DNA of 64,000 nucleotides from Channallabes apus (taxonomy: Eukaryota > Chordata > Actinopteri > Siluriformes > Clariidae): assembly GCA_030522415.1 (NCBI GenBank), contig CM060121.1, positions 12,852,055-12,916,054 of the forward strand, given 5' to 3'. Position numbers and translations under genes: made by a program. The number at the start of each line of letters is the position of its first letter. Within the stretch, counting starts at the first letter, position 1. This document shows positions 48,864 to 61,464 of this stretch, piece after piece. Below the pieces are notes generated by a model that did no database searches, was not told the DNA's origin, and saw only the letters and a list, made by a program, of their open reading frames with translations.

Positions 48864-48864
<1 letters not shown>

Positions 48865-48965
48865 ACAATACACATAGTCACTATACTTAAATACGTAGAT
48901 TCCTGAATTTTACCACTTTTGAATAAATGAAACAAAGACATATTATAAAAGAAACTACTACTAAC

Positions 48966-49042
48966 CGTCGTGTACTCGAAGTAATACAGGCAGTTGTCGG
49001 TTAAAATAAACCACCGCCTTTTCCAGGTTTTTACTCTTCCTC
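48966..49042 (-). CDS. cyth3: cyth3 exon: PH domain start, phosphoinositide-binding loop
   Basis: 77 bases: completes a glycine codon, then [20 protein letters not shown] and [13 protein letters not shown] is the basic beta1-beta2 segment that contacts the PIP3 phosphates. Spliced directly to the exon at 55432 it gives KLGGRVK, the two-glycine form. Acceptor TCCTGCAG, donor ACG|GTTAGT. Confidence 0.95.
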
Positions 49043-49324
49043 CTGCAGGAAGAAGCACAGGGACAGTAGCATAACTAACCACAGTCAAATATACACAGCT
49101 CATGTGACACGGCAACAAACTGGCATGTGATCAGCCAGAATCAGTGGAGCAGAACAAGGCAAATATTTTCACAACTCTCATTTAATGCATGAGTGTACTG
49201 AAAGTCCCAGTGCAACAAGACATGTTTTGTTAGAAATTTTGTTTGACTATGATAGAAAATGACAAATTACATCCATAAAATAAAAGACTTTTCATTCCCA
49301 GGGTGACTACTGTTTATTATCACT

Positions 49325-49326
<2 letters not shown>

Positions 49327-49365
<39 letters not shown>
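49327..49365. repeat. (GT)n microsatellite
   Basis: About nineteen GT units in a cyth3 intron. Confidence 0.95.
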
Positions 49366-49368
<3 letters not shown>

Positions 49369-49554
49369 GCATGTGTTTCGACTCTCACAGAGATTTTCCA
49401 TTTTAATGAACTCAAATCTAAACAACTTCTATTAGTAACAACTTGGTGTTAAATACAGACCTTTAATGTATAGCTCCTTTAAAGTCAGTAAGTAAACAAC
49501 AGTACCCTAAAAATATGTGCGTCAGAATGTATGTAGCATTACTCTATCCTACAT

Positions 49555-50197
49555 GGGGTGTTCAAGTCATACTAGGACTTGTGATGACATCTCTGGTGAA
49601 TGTGGGTGTAAAACGGATTGACATTTACAAAAGACATCCAGCACAGTGCGGTGATGAGAGTGTTACTGTAGCTGCAGTAAAACATTCAAATGGTGCAAAC
49701 GTCTTAAGAAAGACTATATACAGTATCTGTGAATGATGATCCTGGATGATGAGATGGCTCGGAGCCCACTGCAGTTGATCCCATGTTGAAAATTCAGCAA
49801 GTGGAACACCTGATCCTTGAAAATTAAGACATAACTTGTGCGAACTGTACACATAATAAATGTACGATCACTACTTGTACATTACAGGAACTGGGCTGGG
49901 AGTTACTGCCACGTCCCCTCTACAGTCCTGACCTCGACCAAGCCATTTCCACATGTTTGGGCCATTAAAGGAGTTCCTGGGAGGCCAGCATTTAAGACTT
50001 GAGGCAGGCAGTCGGATCATGGTCCTGGCTCACTGAGAAAACTTTTTACCGTAATGGTATCCAAGCACCAATGAAACACTGTAAGAAGTGCATTCGCAGG
50101 GGATTATATAGAGAAATAAAAGTCGTTTTTAAATGTAATCATAAACGTGTTCTGTTATTCTGCACAATCAAAAGTCCCAGTTTGGTTTGAACACCCC
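49555..50197 (+). mobile_element. Mariner-like element relic with imperfect terminal inverted repeats
   Basis: Left end GGGGTGTTCAAGTCATACTA, right end (reverse complement) GGGGTGTTCAAACCAAACTG; both continue with GGACTT. In between, a decayed mariner transposase C-terminus can be read (GWELLPRPLYSPDLD, then LGPLKEFLGGQHL), with the HPPYSPDL-type motif changed and several stops. About 640 bp, shorter than a full mariner of 1.3 kb. Confidence 0.75.
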
Positions 50198-50356
50198 AAA
50201 GCATATTTGAATTGAACTTCTTGCCACAAAAACAAACAGCCTGGGTAGCACCTTGGTGATAATGAAATAGGCATATCAGTGGCCACCGCAAGTTCCAGTT
50301 TTATGTTTCAAATGTCTCCTGTTGTATAACAGTTGTTGTGCACATCGTTAGATATA

Positions 50357-50358
<2 letters not shown>

Positions 50359-50422
<64 letters not shown>
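50359..50422. repeat. (GT)n microsatellite
   Basis: About thirty-two GT units in a cyth3 intron. Confidence 0.95.
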
Positions 50423-50424
<2 letters not shown>

Positions 50425-51289
50425 GTTCCTGCTCCCGGTTTCCTCGTTTTTGTACATCGGTTAATAAGCACAACACTTGTTAAAAAGGGTGACCTGTTTC
50501 CATCTGGGCCTGAAATTTATGACAAAAATCAGAACCTGGTTCTGTACAAGGGATTCCTCTCAGCACTGGTGTCAAGAGGAGAATAAATATAAATTTGCAG
50601 TTCAAAAATATATAAAATGGCGAGGTGGCAGGTGCGCAATATTCACAGTTAGTAAAAAAAGAGAGAGCTGGGAGTAGAAGGTTGAAAAGGAAGAAGGAGC
50701 TTCAGGCATAATGTAGTCCGATCACACAGCAGGTTTTGGTGATCAACCATGTCTAATCAAACCAATGTTAATGTGATTGTAGCAATCAGAACAAAAGTGA
50801 AAAAAGGCAAATGTGAAAAACTATAACCATAGAGATGGGAAAAAATGATTTGGTTATGGATCTAGATTTTTTGCTTAAGTAAATTTAATGTATTTAAAGT
50901 TTATTTGCATTATGTAAAAGCTGCTCTTGATTTTTAATTGAGAAAACTATTCTTATAAGGAATGGGCTACATTTAATTAATCCTTACCTTTTTTTTTTAA
51001 GTTTCAAATTGTAACAAAGTTGGGGGAAAATGTCAAATCAAATCGGGTTATTTATATCGTGATACTTTTAGAATCAAAATTTTATTTAAATCAGCACCAA
51101 GGTATCGTTATAATATCGTATGGGGGGGTGACAATGTGATCCCCATTCGTAACTAATTCTAATGTTATTAGAATGAGCCATTCACAATCAACAGTAATTA
51201 TCATTAAGGAACTGATTCTAATTAACCTTAAATCAGCCGTGAGAGGTTTCTGCGTCATTCTCTTGGCATCTGCTTGGTTTCATCTGACA

Positions 51290-51720
51290 GCAGAAGCTAT
51301 TGTCTGCAAAGAGTTTACAAAGCATCTGTTTGTTGAATACTATCAGACAATAAAGGGATCCGAAACGTCAGGAACACCACGGAGGGTGTCATCAACAAGT
51401 GGAGAAAACGAGGCACCTTAATACCTTCTGCAAGAACAGGACATCCCTTGAAAACTGACGAAAGAACAAGACAAAAAACTTCAGGAAGGCTGCAAAAAGA
51501 CGTACAGCTAAAGCTGCAGGAAAATCTGCTAACAAAGAACCACACTGTCACATGAGCAAGAGTGAAAGAGGCTTATAGAAATGGAACAGTGGGCAGTGTT
51601 GCACTCTCAGGCGTTCAGATGGAATGGAGGAAAAGAAAAGAGATGGTCTGAACACGTCAGTACCACAGGTCGGGGCAAAGGAACCCTGGGGCAGATGAAT
51701 GTGGTTATTCATGTAAATGG
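51290..51720 (+). mobile_element. Tc1-like transposase N-terminal relic
   Basis: One frame reads GNTTEGVINKWRKRGTLIPS then ARTGHPLKTDERTRQ, matching the helix-turn-helix and linker of Tc1 transposases, with shifts further on. No terminal repeats identified. Confidence 0.55.
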
Positions 51721-51739
51721 GAAAAAACTTTTTTAACAT

Positions 51740-54460
51740 CCACGTTTCTATCCATCCCCACCTTCAGGTTACAATCATTTTGTCTCTACTGTAACAATCA
51801 CTAGTGACCTGATTAACAATCACTAGTGACTTGTAAACTATAATCAAACTTTATAGAAATCAAACATACTGTATTGATGAAATGCCAAGAAATGATCCAA
51901 ATAATATATTTTCTTCAGTTTGACAGATATTTAAGTGGACTTTCTCATTCCACTCCTTGTGTATTGGTCAAAGATCAAATCTCTTTCCTTGGTCATGTTA
52001 TTTGTCTCTATAGTTCTGTGAATGAAGCCATACGCTTGTGCTGGTAATTGAGGCATTTGGCTCTGCTGGCGCGCATTAGCCTGAGTCATGTGGAGAACCC
52101 TTGCTGAGTGCGTCATGAGTCCTGGGCGTGTACCGAGCTTAATCTGTTACGGGAAAAAGCGAACTGCAACGTTTTCTCATAACATGTGCTGAGTTGCTAA
52201 GAGTGACGACGGACAAAGGATGCAGCAGCGTTGGGTGGAAGCGGATTCAAAAATGATTACGCATTAAAGGAATACAAATAGCATGGCTAATGTTAGAGAA
52301 GAAAAAAAGAATGGTCACATGGACCAGTCAATAAGACAACCCTAAACACACCTGAATAGTTTCTATTCTTTAATAGCAAGGCTATTAAGGTTTGTGTTGT
52401 TGTTGCTGTTGTTGTTAACAGAAGTATTCCTTTAATGCATAAATGTTGATCTTTGTTATGGAAGTGAAGATTCGCAGCAAAGATTTCAGGGATCTGGGAA
52501 AAGAAGATGCTTGAGGGCTAATATGACACACATATAAGTATTACCGTGCTTAAAAATATGGGAAATACATGCTCATGTGCAGGATTTGGCTGATTCATAT
52601 ACCCACCAGGCATGAAAACAGGGCAGGGAACTCAACATGTGAGAAATACCTCTGACTGGGTGTATTTTTCCAGGTGTGAACTAAAAAAGTTGACTCTACA
52701 GTATACTTGTTTATTAATGCACGTGGCCTAAATAACACCCACAAACAGTCTATACCAATTTACTAACAGGATACAGTACATGAAGTGTCGTGTGCCTCCT
52801 TTGAGCAACATGTCTTTTCTTTCTTGATCCATGATTTTGGAATCAAAAGGCATCAATATATAAACTGTTGATATTTAATGCAGCTTGTATGGATGGCGGG
52901 ATTGTGCCGCGAAAGGATCGGTCCCTCGTCTTCACCAGGAATAGCTCGCTGTTACTTTTCTAAGAAATAGGACTGACGGGTCTCTAAATAATTCCCAATT
53001 TTCTGAGTGATTTCTCTTGTATTGGCCCAATTTTCCCTTGGCAGAAGCTCAGGAATTTTTGGTACGATCAGTAAATGAAATATATCATGTCGAACAGCTT
53101 AGAAATGCCTACTACTCTATGAAAATTCATGCTCTACACAAATAATAGAAAGTTTTTTTGGGGTTCTGAAATCTTTGGTCAGGACCTGACATGAAACTGA
53201 AATCCCGATTGGTCTACAATGAATTTTACACTCTGACGGTTTTCAGACAATTTCATCCAAATGTACACTTTTGTTCTTCGCTCCTTTGACCACAGTTTTC
53301 CGAGTACACACACCAAACCAGGTATTCCGCACATCTGAACCTTCCTCTCTCAAAAGAATCAAAACGCTGATAATAAATTAACCTGAAATGGTGTTATTTA
53401 ACAAACAAGACTAGTAGTTTGGAATAGTTAAAAAAAAATGTATAGGAAGAAGTCTCCTGTGTGAGTGCTTTATTACAGTCCGAAGGTTTTCTGCCATATG
53501 GGAATCTTCAAGACAAGAGATTTTACATTTTACATCTTCTTAGTAACATGAAAACCTGTATTTCTGTTTAATTATTTTAAAGAGAGAGGAAAAATATAAC
53601 ACATACAATTATGGAATGAAGTAAGCAGACGAACAGGAACTAACATGTTTCTTGGACGTTCCATGACATCACAAGTGTTACCAATTTTATTTAAAACATT
53701 TTTTTTTATTTTGTTGGTCAGTCATATAACTGCTGTGGTTTAAAAGGGAAAAAGAGATTTCTGATCAATATTTAGCTTCAGGGTGGTAGCAGCATCGCTT
53801 GAAGCGTTTTATTTCTTATATATGACATCTGCCGAACACATAAACACATGTGGGCCGCCACCAACAGCAGGAACGTTTAACTGTAGTGGAAATATTAAAC
53901 TTGATTACACCACATTAAAGATCCCCTAAAATCTTCCCTCTCCTAGAGGTTAACCGAATATCCGTTCGTTAACTCTCATGAGTCTTACGGACACTCATAA
54001 GCATTTGAATATTGCATGTAATGCCGTTTAGGCATGCATTCTTCTGCGGATAACGTATATGCAAACTACTCTTATATATTATAATTATATATTACCATGC
54101 TGGAGTGAGACCGTGCAATATTCGAAATGAGTTTTGTACTTTTGGCTCTGTGCTATACAGCTTTATACAGCAGCAGTACGACAATTACTGTATGCACCAG
54201 GCATTTTTTTTTATATTTGTGTATTAACACGCACTGACCAGCGCATGCGTTTCAGTATGAGCATCCAAAAAACAAAACAAACAAAAAGACCCCTCTGTTT
54301 TATTCTGCACATGTTATTTTTAGCTAACTATAAAAGATCTTTCGTAAAGTTGAAACAAACTTCTCTCTCCACGCTGCCTAAAGGAGACTGAGATGATGGA
54401 GTAATAACTCTGTATTCCAGAGCTGCTGGAATATATGAGCCTGCAGAGAGCTTACATACT
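51740..54460. other. cyth3 intron, no feature recognised
   Basis: AT-rich intron sequence. No exon, no clear repeat family and no RNA gene seen. Confidence 0.5.
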
Positions 54461-54469
54461 GCTGGAGGA

Positions 54470-54470
<1 letters not shown>

Positions 54471-54563
<93 letters not shown>
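54471..54563. repeat. (TG)n microsatellite
   Basis: About 92 bp with one TTTG interruption, the longest GT tract in the window. Confidence 0.95.
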
Positions 54564-54564
<1 letters not shown>

Positions 54565-55431
54565 CCAGGCCAGCAGGTAATAATCCAAAAGCGTGAGGCT
54601 TGACCAGGCTGACAAACAGCGCTGTGACCCCTGACCTGGTCAGTCCTCAGCAGCCAATTAGAGACTAGGTACTGGGTTTGACATTGCCCCGTGAGGAGAT
54701 GCAGAGAGCTTCGGAATGACGAGGGGATGCAGGGATCAAGGGAGGAGGTGAAATGAGGAGAGGAGTAAGGGCAGTCGGGATGGAGCGGCAGTGCTCTCCG
54801 AGGTTACCTACCTCCTTGAGAAGAGACAGGCGGACACACAACAGAAGGATAGGGCAATGGAGGTGCAGAGGGAATAAAGAAACACAAGAAGGATCGTTTA
54901 ACAATAAACGAGCCACACACAACCACATCTAGGACCAAAACTGCAGACATGTTTGAGGAGGGGTGGGCAAGTATTAAAAACATATGCGAGTAAATAGAAT
55001 GCAGGGAAACAGTCAAAGTAAAGGAAATAACGCAGCGCTTCATCTGGAATGGGAATAAAAATAGCACAGTGGAATAAAAGTGCCTTGTTTTGTACGAGCT
55101 TTCAAAAGACCTTGAGTAACTGAAGGATCTTTATACTCGAAGCATCACATCCTGTATGTATTTCACCTTTAATGATGTCGTTATCTCCAGAATCATCTAT
55201 GACGTTCTTGTTAAGTACAGCATTGCTTAAACATAGCAGGCTTACGAGCCAGTGAATGGTGCATAGTTTTCGTTAGCACCTCTCACAGTGTGAGAAAACC
55301 CAGTGTTCCTCTGGAGTATTTACATGCAATAGCACTTGCTGTATGTAGGGTGACAGAGTGATGGTGAGGATGGAGGGCTGAGTGACCTGAAAAACAGAAA
55401 GTGTGTGAAGAAACGTCCTTTGTCCACTAAC

Positions 55432-55543
55432 CTAGCTTAAGCAGCCAGCCTTCTCTGTCGGGGTTGAAAAAAGTGTGGGTCAAGTCGTTGCCGTCATCCT
55501 CAGGGATCTTGAAAGGCTCGCTTTTAATGCTCTCGTACAGGTT
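55432..55543 (-). CDS. cyth3: cyth3 exon: Sec7-PH linker and PH start
   Basis: 112 bases: [20 protein letters not shown], then [17 protein letters not shown] plus one base of glycine. The linker and following helix occlude the Sec7 active site in the autoinhibited protein. Acceptor GATCAG, donor CTAG|GTTAGT. Confidence 0.95.
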
Positions 55544-55983
55544 CTGATCAGGGCCAAGAGAGGGGGAGAAAAAAAGGGACACATTAAGTGACACATTAGC
55601 ACTTGGTACACATACAAGTAGCCTGAAAGAATCTTTAAAATATTAATCTCCCTTCTATGGTCACCGGTGCATTAATCATGATGGAATTGTGATGCTGATT
55701 CGCATTCACTCAAATAGAAACAGGTTGAAACAGTCAGCAGTTTCAGTATGAGGTCTAAAAAATCTTATCCAGTTTAAGAAGCTTAAGCATCTTTTATAGA
55801 TCTTTGCTGCCTTATAAGGCAATAAAAAGTGGAGGATATTTGAACAGTTTGACAGCAAAATGAGATAACTCCATTTTGGCAGGTTTTCTTTTACTTTTTC
55901 TTTTTTTTTGCAAACCGATAGAGAATATTTTATGCATGCTTTTTTTAGTCACATGAGGGTTATAAAAGTACAAATACCAAAAT

Positions 55984-56606
55984 ATTGATTCTTTGCATAA
56001 ACTTAATGTAATTGTCAATCAAAGCCTTTGACACTTATGAAGTGGCTTTAAATTGTACTTTATTATACCATAACCATCTATTATACCATCTAACAAAAAA
56101 CACTGAAGCAGCAGACTTTGTGAAAAATTTATATTTGTGTCATTCCCAAAAATTTGGACCACTTCATACGTGTCAAAGGCTTTGATTGACAATTACATTA
56201 AGATTACGCAAAGAGTCAATATACCAAATCTTCGAGAGCAACTCCTCCCAATCGTCCAAGAACAATACCTTTTCCAGCCTGATGAAGCACCTTGTCATAA
56301 GGCAAAAGAAGATAACTCAGTGGCTCAGGGAACAAAACATCGAAATGCTGGGTCCGTCCCCAGACATTAATCCTACTAAGAACTTGTGGTCAATTCATAG
56401 AAAAACCCACAAATTCTGACAAACTCCAAGCATTGATTATATAAGAATGGGCTGCTGTTAGTCAGGATTTGGCCCAGAAGTTGACTGACGGGATGCCAAG
56501 GCAAATTGCAGAGGTCTTGATAAAGAAGGGTCGACACTGCAAATATTGATTCTTTCCATAAACTTAATGTAATTGACAGTAAAAGCCTTTGTCACTTATG
56601 AAATAC
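55984..56606. mobile_element. Tc1-like relic with inverted and direct terminal-type repeats
   Basis: A 62-nt segment at 55984-56045 is repeated inverted at 56159-56220 (58 of 62 match) and directly at 56545-56603 (diverged). Between the last two, decayed Tc1 transposase text is readable on the plus strand (QEQYLFQPDEAPCHKAK, then WLREQNIEMLGPSPDINPTK with NLWSI), that is the second D region and the NP-ENLW box with the glutamate lost (TKNLW). The frames are broken. Confidence 0.7.
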
Positions 56607-56870
56607 TTATAATTATACTTCAGTATAACACAGTAACATCTGACAAAAAGATTTTGAAAACACTGTCGCAGCAGACTGTTTGAGAATTAATATTTTAACT
56701 ATAAAACTAACTATAGTTAGTGATTAACTATACACGGCTGTATAGTTGTTTGTGGTAATAAGTATTGTTTGTGGAAAAATGAAGTAGTTTAGTTTAGTAC
56801 TGAAATTCCCATTGACGCCCATTTTTTAATTTTTTTTACTTGAGTCTCCAGCAACGAAAGTGGACTCTAA

Positions 56871-57731
56871 GGGTGCTTTCACACCTACAGCATTTGGTGC
56901 GCACCAAACGTGTTTGGTCCCTTGGTTCGGTTCGTTTGCGTTGATGTGAATGCAATCTCGGTACTTTGGTGCGCACCAAATCAATCGATCCGAGACCTGC
57001 CTGAAGGGGTGGTCTCGGACCGCTTTATCCGCTCTACTTTGGTACAGTTCGCCTGGTGTGAAAGCAACGAAACCAAATCTGATGAAATGGTATAGTTTAA
57101 TGCACTTTGTGTATAAGAGATACGGGGTTGCGGGTAAAATTATTTTCCCTTCCTGATGACTCGATTAAATTTTTCAAGCTCGACTCGCGATGAAATCAAA
57201 CCGCGGCGAAACGTGGAGTGCCGAAGAAATTAAGTGCCTCTCTGTATTCACATTAAAGATGAAAAATGTGTGGCTGGGCTGTTTCGATCGGCCAACGGAT
57301 TACCTGATGGATCTGCAGGAAGATCGCCGGCTAATAACAAAGTGATCATTCAGGAGGAGGACACGTCTCTCCATGAAGTGGCGGCGATGCGCCATCGGCG
57401 AGATTAATAAACCGGGAAGCTGGTTTGGAGTCGCAGCCGCGAATCGTGTTCGAAATTAATTATCTGAAAATAATGATTAGCACGTACAATGCAGTGCGCG
57501 AGGATCAGCGCCATGAGCGCAAAGCAAAGATGTTCCTCCATGATTATTGAAAGTGGCGCGATTTTCTGAAAATAGTCTGTTTCCGGTGCCGATGGGCTTC
57601 GCGGTCTATTTTGGTTCGTTTAGAACTCTGCATATGTGAAAGCAAACCGTACCCACGTCTGTTTACTACATTGTAACATTTTTCTGACTGGTGCGAACTA
57701 AAGCAATCGAACTATAGGTGTGAAAGCACCC
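56871..57731 (+). mobile_element. PIF/Harbinger-type non-autonomous element
   Basis: 861 bp with inverted ends GGGTGCTTTCACACCTACAG and (reverse complement) GGGTGCTTTCACACCTATAG, flanked by TAA at 56868-56870 and 57732-57734, the 3-bp TWA duplication of this superfamily. GC- and CpG-rich inside. It carries a short frame at 57190-57345 resembling the start of a Myb/SANT-like protein. No DDE nuclease is present. Confidence 0.85.
57190..57345 (+). pseudogene. Myb/SANT-like fragment inside Harbinger element
   Basis: 51 codons from ATG 57190, stop TGA 57343-57345. It begins MKSNRGETWSAEEIKCL, the start of the Myb/SANT-like DNA-binding domain (W-S-x-E-E-x-x-x-L) that Harbinger elements encode beside the nuclease. 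After about residue 18 the similarity fades. Probably a broken remnant. Confidence 0.55.
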
Positions 57732-59702
57732 TAAATTCAAATAAACACCTTGCCTGTTAAACTGAACTTTTAACCTCACAGCACACTGATATACTGATTT
57801 ATGGTCGTACTATCTGATATCACCCAAATGAGGATGGGTTCGCTGTGGAGTCTGGATCCTCTCAGGGTTCATTCCTCTTGTCATCTCAGGGAGTTTTGCC
57901 TTGCTACCATCTCCCTCTGCTTGCTCATCAGGGACAAAATATAGTTTAAACTTTTTTTTAAAAATATGTAACTCTGCTAATCTGCAAAAGTGCTACGCAA
58001 ATAAAAATTAAAATGAATGTATCAGCTTTCCACATACAGCCCATGCATGCTACTGCATACTGTAGTTTTGTTTAATATATAAAATTCTGTCATTCATTAC
58101 TGGTGGAGTGACTGCACTAACAGTAACAGAGAGTAAACATCCTATTCTCAGCTCCAACATTCTCCAAAAACACACTGAACACACTTAAACCACCTCCTTT
58201 GTTTCACTCATCATGTGACAGATAGATGCAATGCGATTGGCTCATCATAATGCCTCAGGTTTTGCTCAAAAATCTGGCAGCTACGTGTCCTGTTTGGTTC
58301 AAATCTGGACAATTAAAGCTTCTAAAATAGGATTATATTGTTTTAGAAAAAATATTAGCAAAATCTATTAAATGATTATTACTCATCATCACGTTTTGCT
58401 GTCAAACTGTTCATACTGTATATACACATTGAGCATACCATTGTTAAAGCTACTACAATTTGATAACTAAATGTACAGGAGGTATAGGAAACCCCTGCTG
58501 CCATAGCTTGATTAAAAATTTCCCACAGAGTATGATCTAATCAAATTCTTATAAGATATTTGAAAGCTGAGAAACTATGAATATTATAGAGGTGCCTTCA
58601 CCACAGCGCTGCTTAGTTCTCATATTTGTTTGGTAATTTTCTTTAACAGCAAAGCTCAGGTTTATTCTAATGGATTTAATCTGATACATTCTTTTTCTGT
58701 AGTATCGACTCATTTACAAGACAGATGTTACACATAAAAAGTCTTTCTTTAGGGAGACATTAATTTTTCTTTTATAGACGCAGTCTTGGCTGTCGGAGAT
58801 TGTAACTTTTAATACTTTTTTCATAAAGGAAGTCTTGAAGATGGAAGACTTTGTGCTTTCAGTTTTTTTTTTTTTAACATCACAAGCTGTGCGTTTTTCC
58901 TTTCGTTTTTTATTAACACCAACAGAGGAAAAATCCAGGCTAGTGAGGGAGAAACTGTTTAAAGTTGCTGCATAATGGAAGTGATAACTGGAGCTGCGTA
59001 GTCTAGGAGAAGTTCCACAGCATTAAACGTGACTATAATGGTTAAATGTACTGCAAGCTGTTCTTTAATGAAAGAAAAAACACATTTATATTTACAAACT
59101 ACTATATTACACGAGAAATCAAACACTTTAATATATGGTTACAGAAAAGTACTGCTAAATACTTGTGCATGTATTTTGATGATATAAGATAATATTCTGT
59201 AATAAAATGATGATTATTAACCGAAATAGTGAGTTTAGAATACTATACTGATCGTGCTTCCTCAGACTTGATGCTTAATGTACTTGTATATGCCTATAAG
59301 AGAGGAATCATCATTAATATTTGGGGTAAACACTTCAAAGCTCCACTCAGGAACTGTTTATGGACCATTCTGAAGGTTTGAGAGGGAGCGCTGTTGTGCC
59401 GAATTTAAGAACTTCTGTGATGCTGTTGTATTCATGATTTGTTCGATTATTTCACCAATTATTTTGCTCTGCCAACACATATCCTTCCACGACTAGCAGA
59501 TCTAACTAACCGCGACAAGTGGAGCTGGCGACCGACTATGAGTTAGTTCTATGGTATTATGTAGCCAAAAAGTAAGGAGAATAAATCATGGAAACATACA
59601 TAATATTTACTTTACATTTCCACTGTAGAATATCATCTAATGTTTGGTTTCCGGGGTGAATCCTAAATAGTGTAAAATGGAAAGCTAGTGTGCTATGTAG
59701 GG
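57732..59702. other. Presumed cyth3 intron, one dispersed repeat
   Basis: 57826-58015 holds a third copy of the repeat seen at 39340 and 40738 (ATGAGGATGGGTTCGCTGTG, TGCTTGCTCATCAGGGACAA). The rest is AT-rich without recognisable content. Confidence 0.5.
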
Positions 59703-60446
59703 TGTGCAATTAGGTTTGGGTACCGAAAATTAGGTTTGGGTACCTATAGAACCGGTATGTACCGGACCGAAACAGAACGCGAATTTCGGTGCCTCATTTC
59801 AGTGCCACTTAAATGCCTGAACTGTCGATTGAAATATTTGTTCTCTAGATTTATTTATTTTTTCGTAAATTAATAGCTTATTAGATTAAATAAAAAAATT
59901 AAAAGTACAAATCATCAGGAAATGAGACCATCCGATATGCGCGTGAATGCAGCAACTAACGTTACACTCGTTCTGACGGCAGCAGGCGGTCTACCGCTAT
60001 CTTAGCTTGATAAATTAAACAACTTTCATTAAAATGCCTAAAACTAACCAGTCGAAAGTGTGGCTGTATTTCACAAGAAAGGATTCCGGTGTTATGCGCT
60101 GAAATGCCCCCCTGCCATGGATTGCCCCCCCAACATAATCACTATGAAATATTATATTATATTATATTATATAATGTTTTACAAATTACATAAGGATAAT
60201 AAAATAAAATAAGCAATATGAAAATATACAGTGGTGTGAAAAACTATTTGCCCCCCTCCTGATTTCTTATTCTTTTGCATGTTTGTCACACAAAATGTTT
60301 CTGATCATCAAACACATTTAACTATTAATCAAAGATAACACAAGTAAACACAAAGTGCAGTTTTTAAATGAGGGGTTTTATTATTTAGGGAGAAAAAAAA
60401 TCCAAACCTACATGGCCCTGTGTGAAAAAGTAACTGCCCCCTGAAC

Positions 60447-61064
60447 CTAATAACTGGTTGGGCCACCCTTAGCAGCAATAACTGCAATCAAGCGTTTGCG
60501 ATAACTTGCAACGAGTCTTTTACAGCACTCTGGAGGAATTTTGGCCCACTCATCTTTGCAGAATTGTTGTAATTCAGCTTTATTTGAGGGTGTTCTAGCA
60601 TGAACCGCCTTTTTAAGGTCATGCCACAACATCTTAATAGGATTCAGGTCAGGACTTTGACTAGGCCACTCCAAAGCCTTCATTTTGTTTTTCTTCAGCC
60701 ATTCAGAGGTGGATTTGCTGGTGTGTTTTGGGTCATTGTCCTGCTGCAGCACCCAAGATCTCTTCAGCTTGAGTTGACGAACAGATGGCCGGACATTCTC
60801 CTTCAGGATTTTTTGGTAGACAGTAGAATTCATGGTTCCATCTATCACAGCAAGCCTTCCAGGTCCTGAAGCAGCAAAACAACCCCAGACCATCACACTA
60901 CCATCACCATATTTTACTGTTGGTATGATGTTCTTTTTCTGAAATGCTGTGTTACTTTTACGCCAGATGGACACGCACCTTCCAAAAAGTTCAACTTTTG
61001 TCTCGTCGGTCCACAAGGTATTTTCCCAAAAGTCTTGGCAATCATTGAGATGTTTTTTTGTCAA
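60447..61064 (-). pseudogene. Tc1 transposase, catalytic part (frameshifted, glutamate lost)
   Basis: 205 codons covering the DDE domain: the first aspartate in LWTDETKVELFG, the second in DNDPKHTSKS, and NPIKMLW where Tc1 family members have NPIEMLW. The catalytic glutamate is therefore lysine. The usual C-terminus (KRLIAVIAAKGGPTSY) is intact. The N-terminal half is in another frame (61042-61464), overlapping by 23 bases, so one indel separates them. Inactive on two counts. Confidence 0.9.
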
Positions 61065-61464
61065 AATTGAGACGAGCCTTAATGTTCTTTTTGCTTAAAA
61101 GTGGTTTGCGCCTTGGAAATCTGCCATGCAGGTCGTTTCTGCCGAGTCTCTTTCTTATGGTGGAGTCGTGAACACTGACCTTAATTGAGGCAAGTGAGAC
61201 CTGCAGTTCTTTAGATGTTGTCCTGGGGTCTTTTGTGGCCTCTCGGATGAGTTGTCTCTGCGCTCTTGGGGTAATTTTGGTCGGCCGGCCACTCCTGGGA
61301 AGGTTCACCGCTGTTCCATGTTTTTGCCATTTGTGGATAATGGCTCTCACTGTGGTTCGCTGGAGTCCCAAAGCTTTAGAAATGGCTTTATAACCTTTAC
61401 CAGACTGATAAATCTCAATTACTTTTGTTCTCATTTGTTCCTGAATTTCTTTGGATCTTGGCAT
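61042..61464 (-). pseudogene. Tc1 transposase, N-terminal DNA-binding part
   Basis: 140 codons from MPRSKEIQEQMRTKVIEIYQ: two helix-turn-helix motifs (paired-like, about 1-110) with the GRPTKITPRAQR AT-hook-like linker typical of Tc1. The frame is lost near NFDKK, just before the catalytic domain, by the same indel. Confidence 0.9.

Larger units (their letters stand above)
47055..55543 (-). other. cyth3 locus (3' half): last five coding exons of cytohesin-3
   Basis: Minus-strand exons 55543-55432, 49042-48966, 48801-48730, 48024-47870 and 47127-47055 join in phase into about 162 residues: the end of the Sec7-PH linker, the whole PH domain and the C-terminal polybasic tail. Cytohesins are Arf guanine-nucleotide exchange factors recruited by PIP3. 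The paralogue is clear: [21 protein letters not shown] and the C-terminus DMLATRKRRIANKK match cytohesin-3 (GRP1), not cytohesin-1 (IPDNKDQ, KKKVSSTKRH) or -2. The Sec7 exons were not found up to 64000 and must lie beyond the window. Confidence 0.93.

Noticed and set aside
47055..55543. Cytohesin-1 as the identity of the minus-strand gene
   Set aside because: Linkage to PRKCA in human would suggest CYTH1, but [16 protein letters not shown] and the RKRRIANKK end are cytohesin-3 features.
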